Below, in pieces: positions 15,240 to 23,147 of a stretch of 39,375 nt of DNA. Each line of letters starts with the position of its first letter. The stretch's first letter is position 1. Made by a program: the position numbers and the translations under genes. Location of the stretch: the NCBI GenBank assembly GCA_029227055.1, contig JAQXZE010000005.1, positions 1 through 39,375 on the forward strand. Direction: 5' to 3'. A model generated the notes under the pieces. That model saw only the letters and a list, made by a program, of their open reading frames with translations, was not told the origin of the DNA and made no database searches. The stretch comes from Oscillospiraceae bacterium (lineage in GTDB: Bacteria; Bacillota; Clostridia; Oscillospirales; Acutalibacteraceae).

Positions 15240-15268
15240 ATTTTATAACAAAACAACAGAAAAGTCAA
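15240..15268 (-). promoter_or_regulatory. Main promoter of the microcompartment operon with candidate DeoR operator
   Basis: Minus strand: -35 TTGACT (15263-15268), 17-base spacer, -10 TAAAAT (15240-15245), about 83 bases before the dehydratase ATG. TTGACTTTTCTGTTGTTTTG here parallels the aldolase promoter. Further A/C-rich repeats (AAAACAAAAG, AAACACAAAAAAACACAG) extend over 15268-15305. The arrangement suggests repression by the operon's own DeoR protein. Confidence 0.75.
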
Positions 15269-15337
15269 TAGCAAAACAAAAGAAAAACACAAAAAAACAC
15301 AGAAAACCAATAATTTTTGTTTGTTTTAATGCACAAA

Positions 15338-15352
15338 TGACAATTATTGTCA
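15338..15352. promoter_or_regulatory. Fur-box-like palindrome upstream of feoAB
   Basis: TGACAATTATTGTCA is a perfect 7-1-7 inverted repeat, matching the TGATAATNATTATCA pattern of Gram-positive Fur-family boxes except for one symmetric change in each arm. It lies about 100 bases before feoA and about 30 bases before a possible -10 (TAAAAT, 15384-15389). Iron-responsive repression of feoAB is the natural reading; the relatives PerR, Zur and MntR bind similar sites. Confidence 0.55.
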
Positions 15353-15453
15353 AAAGTAACAAAAGACTTTTACAAGAATAAGATAAAATAGAAGTAATGC
15401 GCATAAAAAAGTGCGCCTAAAGCTTTGAATTTTTGAATTTCGGGGTCAATGTT

Positions 15454-15732
15454 ATGGATAACATTTTCGGTATGAATAAAATGAAAATCGGTGAGAGGGC
15501 AATAGTTAAAAAGGTCTGCACAAAAGGAGAAATGCGCCGCCGATTTTGTGACCTCGGTATTATCGAGGGAACAGAGGTTGAGTGCGTAGGGAAAAGTCCG
15601 TCGGGCGACCCTACTGCATTTTTGATAAGAGGTGCTGTTATGGCTCTGCGCTCAGAGGATAGCGGCGAGGTTTTGGTTTTTCCGATAGATACCGGTGTAA
15701 GCTTTGGAGGTAAATTTAATGGGTCTGACTAA
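15454..15732 (+). CDS. feoA: FeoA-like SH3-domain protein
   Basis: A small cytosolic FeoA-domain protein (92 residues from the ATG at 15454): MKIGERAIVKKV, RRRFCDLGIIEGTEVECVGKSPSGDPTAFLIRG in pieces, and ALRSEDSGEVLV are the family pattern. It assists or regulates the FeoB Fe(II) transporter, whose gene overlaps its end by 14 bases. Start is uncertain: a TTG at 15433 would add 7 residues, and later Met codons (15472, 15481) are also possible; no strong ribosome site distinguishes them. Confidence 0.88.
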   Translation: MDNIFGMNKMKIGERAIVKKVCTKGEMRRRFCDLGIIEGTEVECVGKSPSGDPTAFLIRGAVMALRSEDSGEVLVFPIDTGVSFGGKFNGSD

Positions 15733-17854
15733 AAGCTCGGTAGGGCAAAGCATATTAAAAAGCAAATCTGCCCTACATAATGTATATAACGAGGAAGTAA
15801 AAACCGTAGCTCTTGCGGGAAACCCTAATGTTGGTAAAAGTACGCTTTTTAACGCCCTTACGGGAATGAAACAGCATACGGGAAATTGGGCAGGGAAAAC
15901 TGTAGACAATGCAAAGGGCTACTATAAAACGGCAGAAAACATATACGCTCTTATAGATATACCGGGGACATATTCCCTGATAGCGCGTTCAGCAGAGGAG
16001 GAGTGCGCTAGGAATTTTATTTGTTTTGGAGAGAGTGACGCTGTAGTGGTAGTCTGTGATGCCACCTGTCTTGAGCGGAATATGAATCTTGTTTTGCAGA
16101 CCATGGAAATCTGCAAAAATACGGTTGTTTGTGTAAATTTAATGGATGAGGCTGAAAGAAAGGGAATAAGCTTAGACCTTAACGAGCTGCAAAAAAGACT
16201 TGGAACAAAGGTTGTAGGGGTTACGGCAAAAAATAAAAAGTCACTAAGAGATTTCGGCAAGGTTTTAGATAGTGCGGTAAAAGAGGTAGGGAAAGAATAT
16301 AAAATATCTTATTCCGAGAGTATAGAAAGAGCAATTTCTCTTTTAGAAGCGCCTATAAAAAGAATTGTAGGTGACAGGCTTTCTGCAAGGTGGCTGAGCT
16401 TAAGGCTTCTATCAAAAGAAGAAAAGCTTATGGCTGAGGCATCAATGTTTTTAGGTGCGGAAATAGCCGAGGACCAAGAAATAAAAAAGAGTTTACAAAC
16501 GGCATTATTTGGACTTTCAAATATAGGCATAACGCCCGATAAAATAAGGGATATGGTAGCGTCTGCTGTAGTTTTAGAGGCTGAAAAACTTATTAAAGGT
16601 ACAGTAAGCTATAAAGGAGAAGAAAGAAATTCCTTTGACCGCAAGGCAGATAAAATCTTCTCGGGTAAATACACAGCGTACCCTATAATGCTATTGCTTT
16701 TAGGACTTGTTTTTTGGATTACTGTTGAGGGTGCAAATTACCCGTCGGCAGCACTTTCTGCCCTTTTCTCTGAAATTGAAGTTTTCTTAAATCGGATGTT
16801 CAGATATTTTGGTGCACCCGAATTTTTAAGGGGAATTTTAGTGGACGGTGCCTATAAGGTATCATCTTGGGTTGTGGCGGTTATGCTGCCGCCTATGGCG
16901 ATATTTTTTCCGTTTTTTACTTTGCTTGAGGATTCGGGATATCTTCCGAGAATAGCCTATAACCTTGACGCTCCCTTTAAAAGATGCTCTGCCTGCGGAA
17001 AACAGGCGCTTACTATGTCAATGGGATTTGGCTGTAATGCGGCGGGGGTTACGGGGTGTCGGATTATAGATTCAAAAAGGGAAAGACTGCTTGCTGTTCT
17101 TACTAACAGCTTTGTACCTTGTAACGGAAAATTTCCGGCATTAATTGCTATAATAACTATGTTTTTTACACTATCCCTTACAGGCTTTTATTCCTCTGCG
17201 GTGTCGGCATTAATGCTATTACTGTGCGTGGTTTTAGCGGTTATAATGACTATGCTTGCCACAAAAATGCTCTCTAAAACCCTCTTGAAAGGTGTGCCTT
17301 CGGCGTTTACTCTAGAGCTTCCGCCATACAGAAAGCCTAAGATTTTAGAGGTGTTTGTCCGCTCGGTATTTGACCGTACACTTTTTGTCCTAGGCAGAGC
17401 CTTAACTGCCGCTATACCGGCAGGAATTATACTTTGGCTTGCCGCAAATATAAGTGTCGGCGATACTACTGTTTTAAGGGCTTTATCTGATTTTTTAGAC
17501 CCCTTTGCAAAGCTTATCGGTCTTGACGGGGTAATCCTTATTGCCTTTGTTTTAGGGCTTCCTGCAAACGAAATTGTTATACCGATAATGGTTATGGCAT
17601 ATACTTCGGGGAGTGTTTTGACCGAAACTGCAAGCATTGCAGAACTGAAAAATATCTTCATGGCAAATGGGTGGAATGAGGTTACAGCTATTTGTGTTTT
17701 AATCTTTTTTCTCTTTCATTGGCCCTGTGCTACAACACTTTTAACCGTCAAAAAGGAAACGGGAAGCTTTAAGTGGTCGGCATTGGCGTTTTTAATCCCT
17801 ACCGTCACGGGAATTTTGCTTTGTGCTTTAGTATCTCTGCTTTCTAAAATTTAA
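15719..17854 (+). CDS. feoB: FeoB ferrous iron transporter
   Basis: Imports Fe(II) across the cytoplasmic membrane. The 711-residue protein has an N-terminal G domain (G1 GNPNVGKST near residues 37-45, G3 DIPGTY, G4 NLMDE), a helical region, and a C-terminal membrane part with two Gate-type domains that include conserved cysteines (KRCSACGKQA, GFGCNAAGVTGC, SFVPCNGKFPA). I start at the ATG at 15719, 8 bases after GGAGG; the earlier TTG lies within that ribosome site. It forms an operon with feoA. Iron supply is relevant to the Fe-S proteins of the neighbouring divergent operon, but that link is inference. Confidence 0.95.
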   Translation: MGLTKSSVGQSILKSKSALHNVYNEEVKTVALAGNPNVGKSTLFNALTGMKQHTGNWAGKTVDNAKGYYKTAENIYALIDIPGTYSLIARSAEEECARNFICFGESDAVVVVCDATCLERNMNLVLQTMEICKNTVVCVNLMDEAERKGISLDLNELQKRLGTKVVGVTAKNKKSLRDFGKVLDSAVKEVGKEYKISYSESIERAISLLEAPIKRIVGDRLSARWLSLRLLSKEEKLMAEASMFLGAEIAEDQEIKKSLQTALFGLSNIGITPDKIRDMVASAVVLEAEKLIKGTVSYKGEERNSFDRKADKIFSGKYTAYPIMLLLLGLVFWITVEGANYPSAALSALFSEIEVFLNRMFRYFGAPEFLRGILVDGAYKVSSWVVAVMLPPMAIFFPFFTLLEDSGYLPRIAYNLDAPFKRCSACGKQALTMSMGFGCNAAGVTGCRIIDSKRERLLAVLTNSFVPCNGKFPALIAIITMFFTLSLTGFYSSAVSALMLLLCVVLAVIMTMLATKMLSKTLLKGVPSAFTLELPPYRKPKILEVFVRSVFDRTLFVLGRALTAAIPAGIILWLAANISVGDTTVLRALSDFLDPFAKLIGLDGVILIAFVLGLPANEIVIPIMVMAYTSGSVLTETASIAELKNIFMANGWNEVTAICVLIFFLFHWPCATTLLTVKKETGSFKWSALAFLIPTVTGILLCALVSLLSKI

Positions 17855-17883
17855 GACTAAAACTATAAGTTTTAGAGTTTTTA

Positions 17884-17912
17884 AATCCTGACAAATTAAA
17901 TTTGTCGGGATT
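17884..17912 (+). terminator. Terminator of feoAB
   Basis: AATCCTGACAAATT and AATTTGTCGGGATT form a 14-bp stem with one G-T pair and a very short loop, followed by TTTTTATAT. It lies 30 bases after the feoB stop. Confidence 0.85.
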
Positions 17913-17980
17913 TTTTATATAAAAAATTTCCAAATTTGTAACTTTTCTGTAACTTTTTTCGAAAAACGGGAATATAGCAC

Positions 17981-18009
17981 TTGAAATGTGGTGAAGAATT
18001 GTGTAAAAT
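17981..18009 (+). promoter_or_regulatory. Promoter of the CdaR/PucR-like regulator gene
   Basis: -35 TTGAAA (17981-17986), 17-base spacer, -10 TAAAAT (18004-18009), 41 bases before the ATG at 18051. It could also drive ftsEX, which follows the regulator by 23 bases with no terminator. Confidence 0.7.
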
Positions 18010-18050
18010 GTATATGAACAATTTGTATTAAAATAAGGAAGTGTTTGTTT

Positions 18051-19130
18051 ATGTCAAATCGTCTGTTTCAAGGCGTCATTCATCAAATGAAGGAAGCTAT
18101 TGACCGCGTGTTCGGTGTTGTCGATGAAAATGGTATTATTATTGCTTGCAGTGAGCTTACCAGAATAGGTGAGAATCTGTATTTAGCTCCTACTGTTAAC
18201 CGTGAAGTGTTCACCTATAACGGCTCTACATTTAAGCCGGTTACCTCAATGTCCCAAACTGCGAATTATGTGGTTTTCGTTGATGGAGACGATACCCTTG
18301 CAGAAAAGTATGTTTCGGTACTTGCGGTTGCCTTTGCAAACATTAAGTTCTATTATGATGAGAAATACGATAGAGCAAACTTTATCAAAAATATCATTCT
18401 TGATAACATTCTTCCGGGTGATATCTATCTGAAGGCAAGAGAGCTTTGCTTTAACAGTGATGTTTCCCGTACAGTTATTCTTGTTCGTACTCTTGAGCCT
18501 AATGAGGTATCTGTTTACGATATTCTTCAAAATCTATTCCCCGATAAATCGAAGGACTTTATTATCAGCATAAACGAGAACAATGTAGCCTTGGTTAAGG
18601 AAACAAAGACAGGCATTGCTTCTAAGGATATTGAAAATCTTGCTTCTTCAATTGCAGATACCGTTTCGGGCGAATTCTTTGTTCGCGCAGTAATCGGTAT
18701 AGGAACTACAGTTGATAATCTTAAAGATTTAGCCCGTTCCTTTAAAGAGGCACAGACCGCCCTTGAAGTCGGCAAGGTATTCGATAACGATAAGAATATC
18801 ATTTCTTATGATAATCTCGGTATTGCAAGACTTATCTATCAGCTTCCTACCACCCTTTGCGAAACATATCTTAAAGAGGTATTCAAGCTCGGCGCTATTG
18901 AGAGCTTAGATCAGGAAACTCTCTTTACAATTCAGCGCTTCTTTGAAAACAACCTCAATGTTTCCGAAACCTCAAGAAAGCTTTTTGTCCACAGAAACAC
19001 ACTTGTTTACCGTCTTGAAAAAATCAAGAAGATAACAGGTCTTGATTTGCGCGAGTTTGACCACGCTATCGTATTTAAGATTGCGCTTATGGTTAACAAA
19101 TATTTAAAGAGCAACCCCATAAAATACTAA
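18051..19130 (+). CDS. CdaR/PucR-family transcriptional regulator
   Basis: 359 residues. The N-terminus (VFGVVDENGIIIACSELTRIGENL) resembles the ligand-binding domain of sugar-diacid regulators, the middle (about residues 110-270) is a GGDEF-like CdaR domain (RAVIGIGTTVDNLKDLARSFKEAQTAL in part), and the C-terminus is the PucR helix-turn-helix with the family signature NLNVSETSRKLFVHRNTLVYRL. The ATG at 18051 follows AGGAAG by 9 bases. It precedes ftsEX closely in the same direction. Its ligand is unknown; no diacid-catabolic genes are nearby, so a control role over the cell-wall cluster or an unlinked regulon is possible. Confidence 0.85.
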   Translation: MSNRLFQGVIHQMKEAIDRVFGVVDENGIIIACSELTRIGENLYLAPTVNREVFTYNGSTFKPVTSMSQTANYVVFVDGDDTLAEKYVSVLAVAFANIKFYYDEKYDRANFIKNIILDNILPGDIYLKARELCFNSDVSRTVILVRTLEPNEVSVYDILQNLFPDKSKDFIISINENNVALVKETKTGIASKDIENLASSIADTVSGEFFVRAVIGIGTTVDNLKDLARSFKEAQTALEVGKVFDNDKNIISYDNLGIARLIYQLPTTLCETYLKEVFKLGAIESLDQETLFTIQRFFENNLNVSETSRKLFVHRNTLVYRLEKIKKITGLDLREFDHAIVFKIALMVNKYLKSNPIKY

Positions 19131-19153
19131 TTCCGAAAGAGTGAAAAACTTTA

Positions 19154-19864
19154 ATGTCAGATGCAATAATGAATGCTTCTTCACCTGTAATTGAATTTAC
19201 AGGTGTTTCAAAGACATATATGTCAGGCACTCACGCTCTTAATGATGTAAACATAACAATCAACAGCGGTGAGTTTGTTTTCATAGTAGGCTCTTCGGGT
19301 GCCGGTAAAAGTACCTTTATGAAGCTTATTATGCGTGAGGAAAAAGCGAATACAGGCTCAATCTATGTAAACGGCTTTAACCTTATGAATTTGCCGAGAA
19401 AAAATGTGCCCATGCTCAGAAGAACAATGGGTATCGTTTTTCAGGACTTTAGACTTATCCCGAATATGAATGTTTTCGATAATGTTGCCTTCGCAATGCA
19501 TGTTGTAGGTGCATCGGGCAGAATTATAAGGCGTGAAGTATCAAAGGCGCTCAGCAAAGTAGGTCTTGGCGATAAGGCGCGTTCTATGCCAAATCAACTT
19601 TCAGGTGGCGAGCAACAGCGTGTAGGCCTTGCGAGAGCTTTGGTTAATTCACCAAGTCTTATTATTGCGGACGAGCCTACAGGAAATGTAGACCCGAATA
19701 TGTCCTATGAAATAGTAAATCTTTTAACCGAAATCAATAAGCGCGGTACTACTATACTTATGGTTACACACGACCATAACCTAGTCAGAGATTTTAATCA
19801 CCGCGTTATTATGCTCGATGGCGGCAAGATTGTTGCCGATACTGCCGGAGGTGATGCTCTATGA
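19154..19864 (+). CDS. ftsE: Cell-division ABC ATPase FtsE
   Basis: ATPase of the FtsEX complex, which controls peptidoglycan hydrolases at the septum and possibly at sporulation. 236 residues with Walker A GSSGAGKST, signature LSGGEQQRVG, Walker B LIIADEPTG and H-loop THDH. The first ~12 residues (MSDAIMNASSPV) are an extension before the normal start IEFTGVSKTY, so an internal ATG at 19169 is also possible. Its stop overlaps the ftsX ATG (ATGA). Confidence 0.95.
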   Translation: MSDAIMNASSPVIEFTGVSKTYMSGTHALNDVNITINSGEFVFIVGSSGAGKSTFMKLIMREEKANTGSIYVNGFNLMNLPRKNVPMLRRTMGIVFQDFRLIPNMNVFDNVAFAMHVVGASGRIIRREVSKALSKVGLGDKARSMPNQLSGGEQQRVGLARALVNSPSLIIADEPTGNVDPNMSYEIVNLLTEINKRGTTILMVTHDHNLVRDFNHRVIMLDGGKIVADTAGGDAL

Positions 19865-20913
19865 AGCTTGGCAGTGTAAAATACCTTACGGGTGAGGGCT
19901 TTAAGAATGCTTGGGCAAACCGTCTTATGACCCTAGCGTCAATCGGTGTTTTGGTTGCCTGTATGGTTATAATCGGTTTAGCTCTTCTCATTTCCGAGAA
20001 TGTAAACAAAGCAATCGGAAACCTTGAGCAGCAGAATGTTGTTATGGTTTATATGAAGGACTATAATTGGGCGCTTTACAGTGAAAAGACGGACGATGCA
20101 GATGCATCCTCCTCTACCTCCTCAACTACTACCGAGGATACAGAAAACGAAGAAAAACCCGATAAAAACGGAATACTTAGCACAGATTATGTAATTCATA
20201 ACGAAGAAGAGGCAAAGGCTCTTTGCGAAAAAATAGAGAAACTTCCTAATGTAGCATCGGTTGCTTATATTTCGAGCGAAGAAGGTCTTGAAACAATAAA
20301 GGAATCAATGCTTGAAGGTCAGGAACAGTACTTCTCTTTCCTTGACGATGAATTCGGCAACCCCGTTTCAGCAGCCGCAAAGGTTACAATGAAGGATATG
20401 ACAAAGTTCAACGAAACTGTTGAGGCTATAAGAAAGCTTGACGGCGTTGATGTTATTCAGTCACACGGCGATTTGGCAGAAAAGATTTCGTCAATCGAAA
20501 AGGGAGTTACAGTTGCGGGCTTTTGGATTATTGCGATACTTATAATAATTTCTCTTGTAATTGTTTCCAATACAATCAGGGTTACAATGTACAACAGAAA
20601 GCTTGAAATCAGTATTATGAAGGCGGTAGGTGCTACCGATGCATTCATAAGAATTCCCTTTGTTGTTGAGGGTGTTTTAATCGGTGTTATATCGGCAATT
20701 ATTTCAGAGGGACTTCTTTACTTCTGTTACAGAGTTGCCACAGAAACCATCGTTTCCACACTCGGCACAACCGACATAGTTCGTTACGGCGATATGGCGG
20801 TAATCCTTTTAATTATTTTCCTTGCTATCGGTGTACTTGCAGGTGCGCTTGGAAGTGCTATTATGATAGGCAAATATTTGCGTAAGGAAGGCAGCGAGTT
20901 TGCTGCAATTTAA
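19861..20913 (+). CDS. ftsX: Cell-division ABC permease FtsX with Ser/Thr/Glu-rich insert
   Basis: Four-helix membrane partner of FtsE: one helix near residues 22-45, a large extracellular loop, then three helices in the C-terminal FtsX domain (GVTVAGFWIIAILIIISLV, IPFVVEGVLIGVISAII, MAVILLIIFLAIGVLAGAL). At 350 residues it is longer than typical FtsX (about 300). The excess is mainly a low-complexity acidic segment in the extracellular loop (residues about 73-101, DADASSSTSSTTTEDTENEE) before the conserved ILSTDYVIHNEEEA part. The next gene encodes the hydrolase it probably activates. Confidence 0.94.
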   Translation: MKLGSVKYLTGEGFKNAWANRLMTLASIGVLVACMVIIGLALLISENVNKAIGNLEQQNVVMVYMKDYNWALYSEKTDDADASSSTSSTTTEDTENEEKPDKNGILSTDYVIHNEEEAKALCEKIEKLPNVASVAYISSEEGLETIKESMLEGQEQYFSFLDDEFGNPVSAAAKVTMKDMTKFNETVEAIRKLDGVDVIQSHGDLAEKISSIEKGVTVAGFWIIAILIIISLVIVSNTIRVTMYNRKLEISIMKAVGATDAFIRIPFVVEGVLIGVISAIISEGLLYFCYRVATETIVSTLGTTDIVRYGDMAVILLIIFLAIGVLAGALGSAIMIGKYLRKEGSEFAAI

Positions 20914-20930
20914 ACCGAACGGAGATTTTT

Positions 20931-22160
20931 ATGACTAATTTTCTAAAAAGGTCAATTTCACTTGTTTTATGTATAGCGTTGTTTGTTACGGCTTTCAGCA
21001 GTTTTTCGATAAATGCCGCTCCTACTAAGAGCGAAGTACAATCTGAAATTAATAAGCTAAAGCAACAGGCAGCAGCGCTTGATAAGGAAATCAAGAACTT
21101 ACAGAATAAAAAAGCAAATCAGAAGTCAATTCTTGATGCCATAAACAGAAAAATCGCTAATACTCAGGCACAGATTATGACCTGTAACAATTCTATAAGC
21201 TCTATAAATTCAAAAATCACTAAAAACAAGGCAGAAATTGCTAAAAAGAATGAGGAAATAGCCGCAACAAAGCTCGAATTCCAAAAGAGACTTCGCGCTA
21301 TTTATATGAGCAATTCCGATAGCGCGGTAAAGATTTTATTGGGCGCTGAGGATTTTGCGCAATTTTTACAGCTTACTCAAATGACAGCCACTGTTTCCGC
21401 TCACGATAAGGCAATAATGAAGAAAATATCGGCGGCTGTAAAACTGCTCGAAGAAAAGAATAAAGAAAACGAAAAACTTATCGAAGAGCAGGTCGCTATA
21501 AGGGCTACTATTGAAGACGCTCAAAAGGTACTCATAGAAGACGAAAATTTAGCAGAAAAGATTTATAACGATATTAAAAAAGAGCAATCTAGCGCAGAAA
21601 AAGATAAAGCGCAGGTACAGGCGGACATCAAAGAGAAGCAGGAATATCTTGATAGCTTTAATAAGCCTTCTTCAAGCGTTGGCGGTTCATTTATAAATTC
21701 AAAGACAGGCTTTATGTGGCCCGTACCGGGACATTATAATATAACATCAGGTTGGGGTGCGCGTTGGGGCACCTTCCATTACGGACTTGATATCTCAACA
21801 GGTTCTATTTTCGGTAAACCCATAGTTGCTATTACCGACGGTGTAGTTTACAGAATGTATACAAGCTGTCCCCACAAGGACAGAGGTTCTCGTTGCAGAT
21901 GCGGTAGTGGATGGGGTAACCATATAGGCCTTGAACACGGACAAGTCGGTAAATATGAGTATAGAGCAATGTATGCTCATATGAATACTGTAGCTAGCGG
22001 AATGTATGTAGGTAAAAAGGTAAAACAGGGTCAGGTTATAGGCTATGTCGGCACAACGGGTGACTCTACAGGCTACCATTTACATTTCGGTTTAAGTAGG
22101 AGACCTGCCGGTTCAAAACAGGACTTCGGTTGGGTAAATCCATACGGATATTTTTATTGA
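20931..22160 (+). CDS. Secreted coiled-coil M23 (LytM) peptidoglycan hydrolase
   Basis: 409 residues: signal peptide (about 1-29, FLKRSISLVLCIALFVTAFSSF, cleavage after INA), a long coiled coil (about 35-245, as in EnvC or PcsB) and a LytM endopeptidase domain (about 265-409) with zinc motifs HYGLD and HLHFG and a catalytic YAHM. The coiled coil is the part that FtsX recognises in related systems, and the gene follows ftsEX by 17 bases, so it is probably the FtsEX-activated hydrolase. A Cys-rich insert (CPHKDRGSRCRC, about residues 313-324) in the catalytic domain is unusual. Confidence 0.92.
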   Translation: MTNFLKRSISLVLCIALFVTAFSSFSINAAPTKSEVQSEINKLKQQAAALDKEIKNLQNKKANQKSILDAINRKIANTQAQIMTCNNSISSINSKITKNKAEIAKKNEEIAATKLEFQKRLRAIYMSNSDSAVKILLGAEDFAQFLQLTQMTATVSAHDKAIMKKISAAVKLLEEKNKENEKLIEEQVAIRATIEDAQKVLIEDENLAEKIYNDIKKEQSSAEKDKAQVQADIKEKQEYLDSFNKPSSSVGGSFINSKTGFMWPVPGHYNITSGWGARWGTFHYGLDISTGSIFGKPIVAITDGVVYRMYTSCPHKDRGSRCRCGSGWGNHIGLEHGQVGKYEYRAMYAHMNTVASGMYVGKKVKQGQVIGYVGTTGDSTGYHLHFGLSRRPAGSKQDFGWVNPYGYFY

Positions 22161-22166
22161 TAGCCT

Positions 22167-23147
22167 ATGAAAAAATCGTTTAGAGTATTTGCATTTTTAT
22201 GGCTTTTACTTTGGATGGGCTTAATATTTTTTCTGTCGTCACAAACCGCCGCTGAATCTGCTAAGACAAGCAGCGGTTTTCTCTATAACTTGATATCTGT
22301 TCTTTATCCCGAATTTCAGGATATTACGAAGGCCGAGCAGCAGCAAATATTGAGCTTTTTCTCCTTTTACATAAGAAAAGCCGCCCACTTTGGTCTCTTT
22401 GGGGGACTAGGCGCCATATCTTTCTTAAACTTTAGCTTTTTTGAAGCTTTTAGTCTTTCAAAAAGGGCTCTGTTTTCGATAGGCTTTTCTTGCTTCTATG
22501 CCGCAAGTGACGAATATCATCAACGCTTTGTTGTGGGTAGAAGCTGTGAAATCAGGGATTGGCTGATAGATTCTGCGGGTATCTGCCTTGCGGTTTTGAT
22601 GCTTACTTTAATTGTCGCTTTGTATCGGAAAAGCAAAAAGAGGGCGAGGGTAAAAATGAAAAAGAGTGAACTTTTTTCGGAATATAAAGACCTACTTTCA
22701 GATTTCAGGGAAGAATTTGAAGAAAATAAAGCCCTTAAAAAGAGCTTAGAAGAGCATAAAAACGAGATTGAGCTTTTAAACAATGAAATTTCAGAGCTTA
22801 ATAAAAAGGAGAAAGCCGAAGAAACATCTAAGTTTTTAGAGGCGGTAGAGCAGATGGATAATATAACAGAAGAAAAATTAGAAGAGCGTGAGCTTAAAGA
22901 TTACGGTGCTATCATTATAGGAAAAACCGTTATATCCTCGGCTGAATATTCTGCCCGTATTGATACAGAGGATATAGAGATAGCAAATGCCGCAAAGTCT
23001 GAAATTTTCGATCGCACAGAGCTTCTTAAGGCTGAGATTTTTGATATAATCTGTTCCGATTATTCACTTGCCTCTAAAAAGCAACAGATGGAAAGGGAAT
23101 ACCGTTCGGCAATAAATGATTTTGACCGAATACTCAGAAGAATATAA
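22167..23147 (+). CDS. VanZ-like membrane protein fused to a cytoplasmic coiled coil
   Basis: The first ~155 residues are a VanZ-like domain with four hydrophobic segments (FAFLWLLLWMGLIFFLSSQ, AAHFGLFGGLGAISFLNF, SDEYHQRFVVGRSCEIRDWLIDSAG motif pieces). Residues about 160-326 are charged and strongly coiled-coil (SLEEHKNEIELLNNEISELN). The combination is longer than usual VanZ proteins (about 150-200). An in-frame ATG at 22656 behind GCGAGGG could give the coiled coil alone. It lies between the LytM hydrolase and thiamine pyrophosphokinase genes; function unknown. Similarity to VanZ does not imply glycopeptide resistance. Confidence 0.8.
   Translation: MKKSFRVFAFLWLLLWMGLIFFLSSQTAAESAKTSSGFLYNLISVLYPEFQDITKAEQQQILSFFSFYIRKAAHFGLFGGLGAISFLNFSFFEAFSLSKRALFSIGFSCFYAASDEYHQRFVVGRSCEIRDWLIDSAGICLAVLMLTLIVALYRKSKKRARVKMKKSELFSEYKDLLSDFREEFEENKALKKSLEEHKNEIELLNNEISELNKKEKAEETSKFLEAVEQMDNITEEKLEERELKDYGAIIIGKTVISSAEYSARIDTEDIEIANAAKSEIFDRTELLKAEIFDIICSDYSLASKKQQMEREYRSAINDFDRILRRI

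Noticed and set aside
15454-17854. feoAB as part of the microcompartment operon
   Set aside because: It is divergent, with its own Fur-like box and terminator; shared iron need is only an inference.
22167-23147. Glycopeptide resistance determinant (VanZ)
   Set aside because: Only distant VanZ-like similarity; no van ligase, dehydrogenase or two-component genes nearby.
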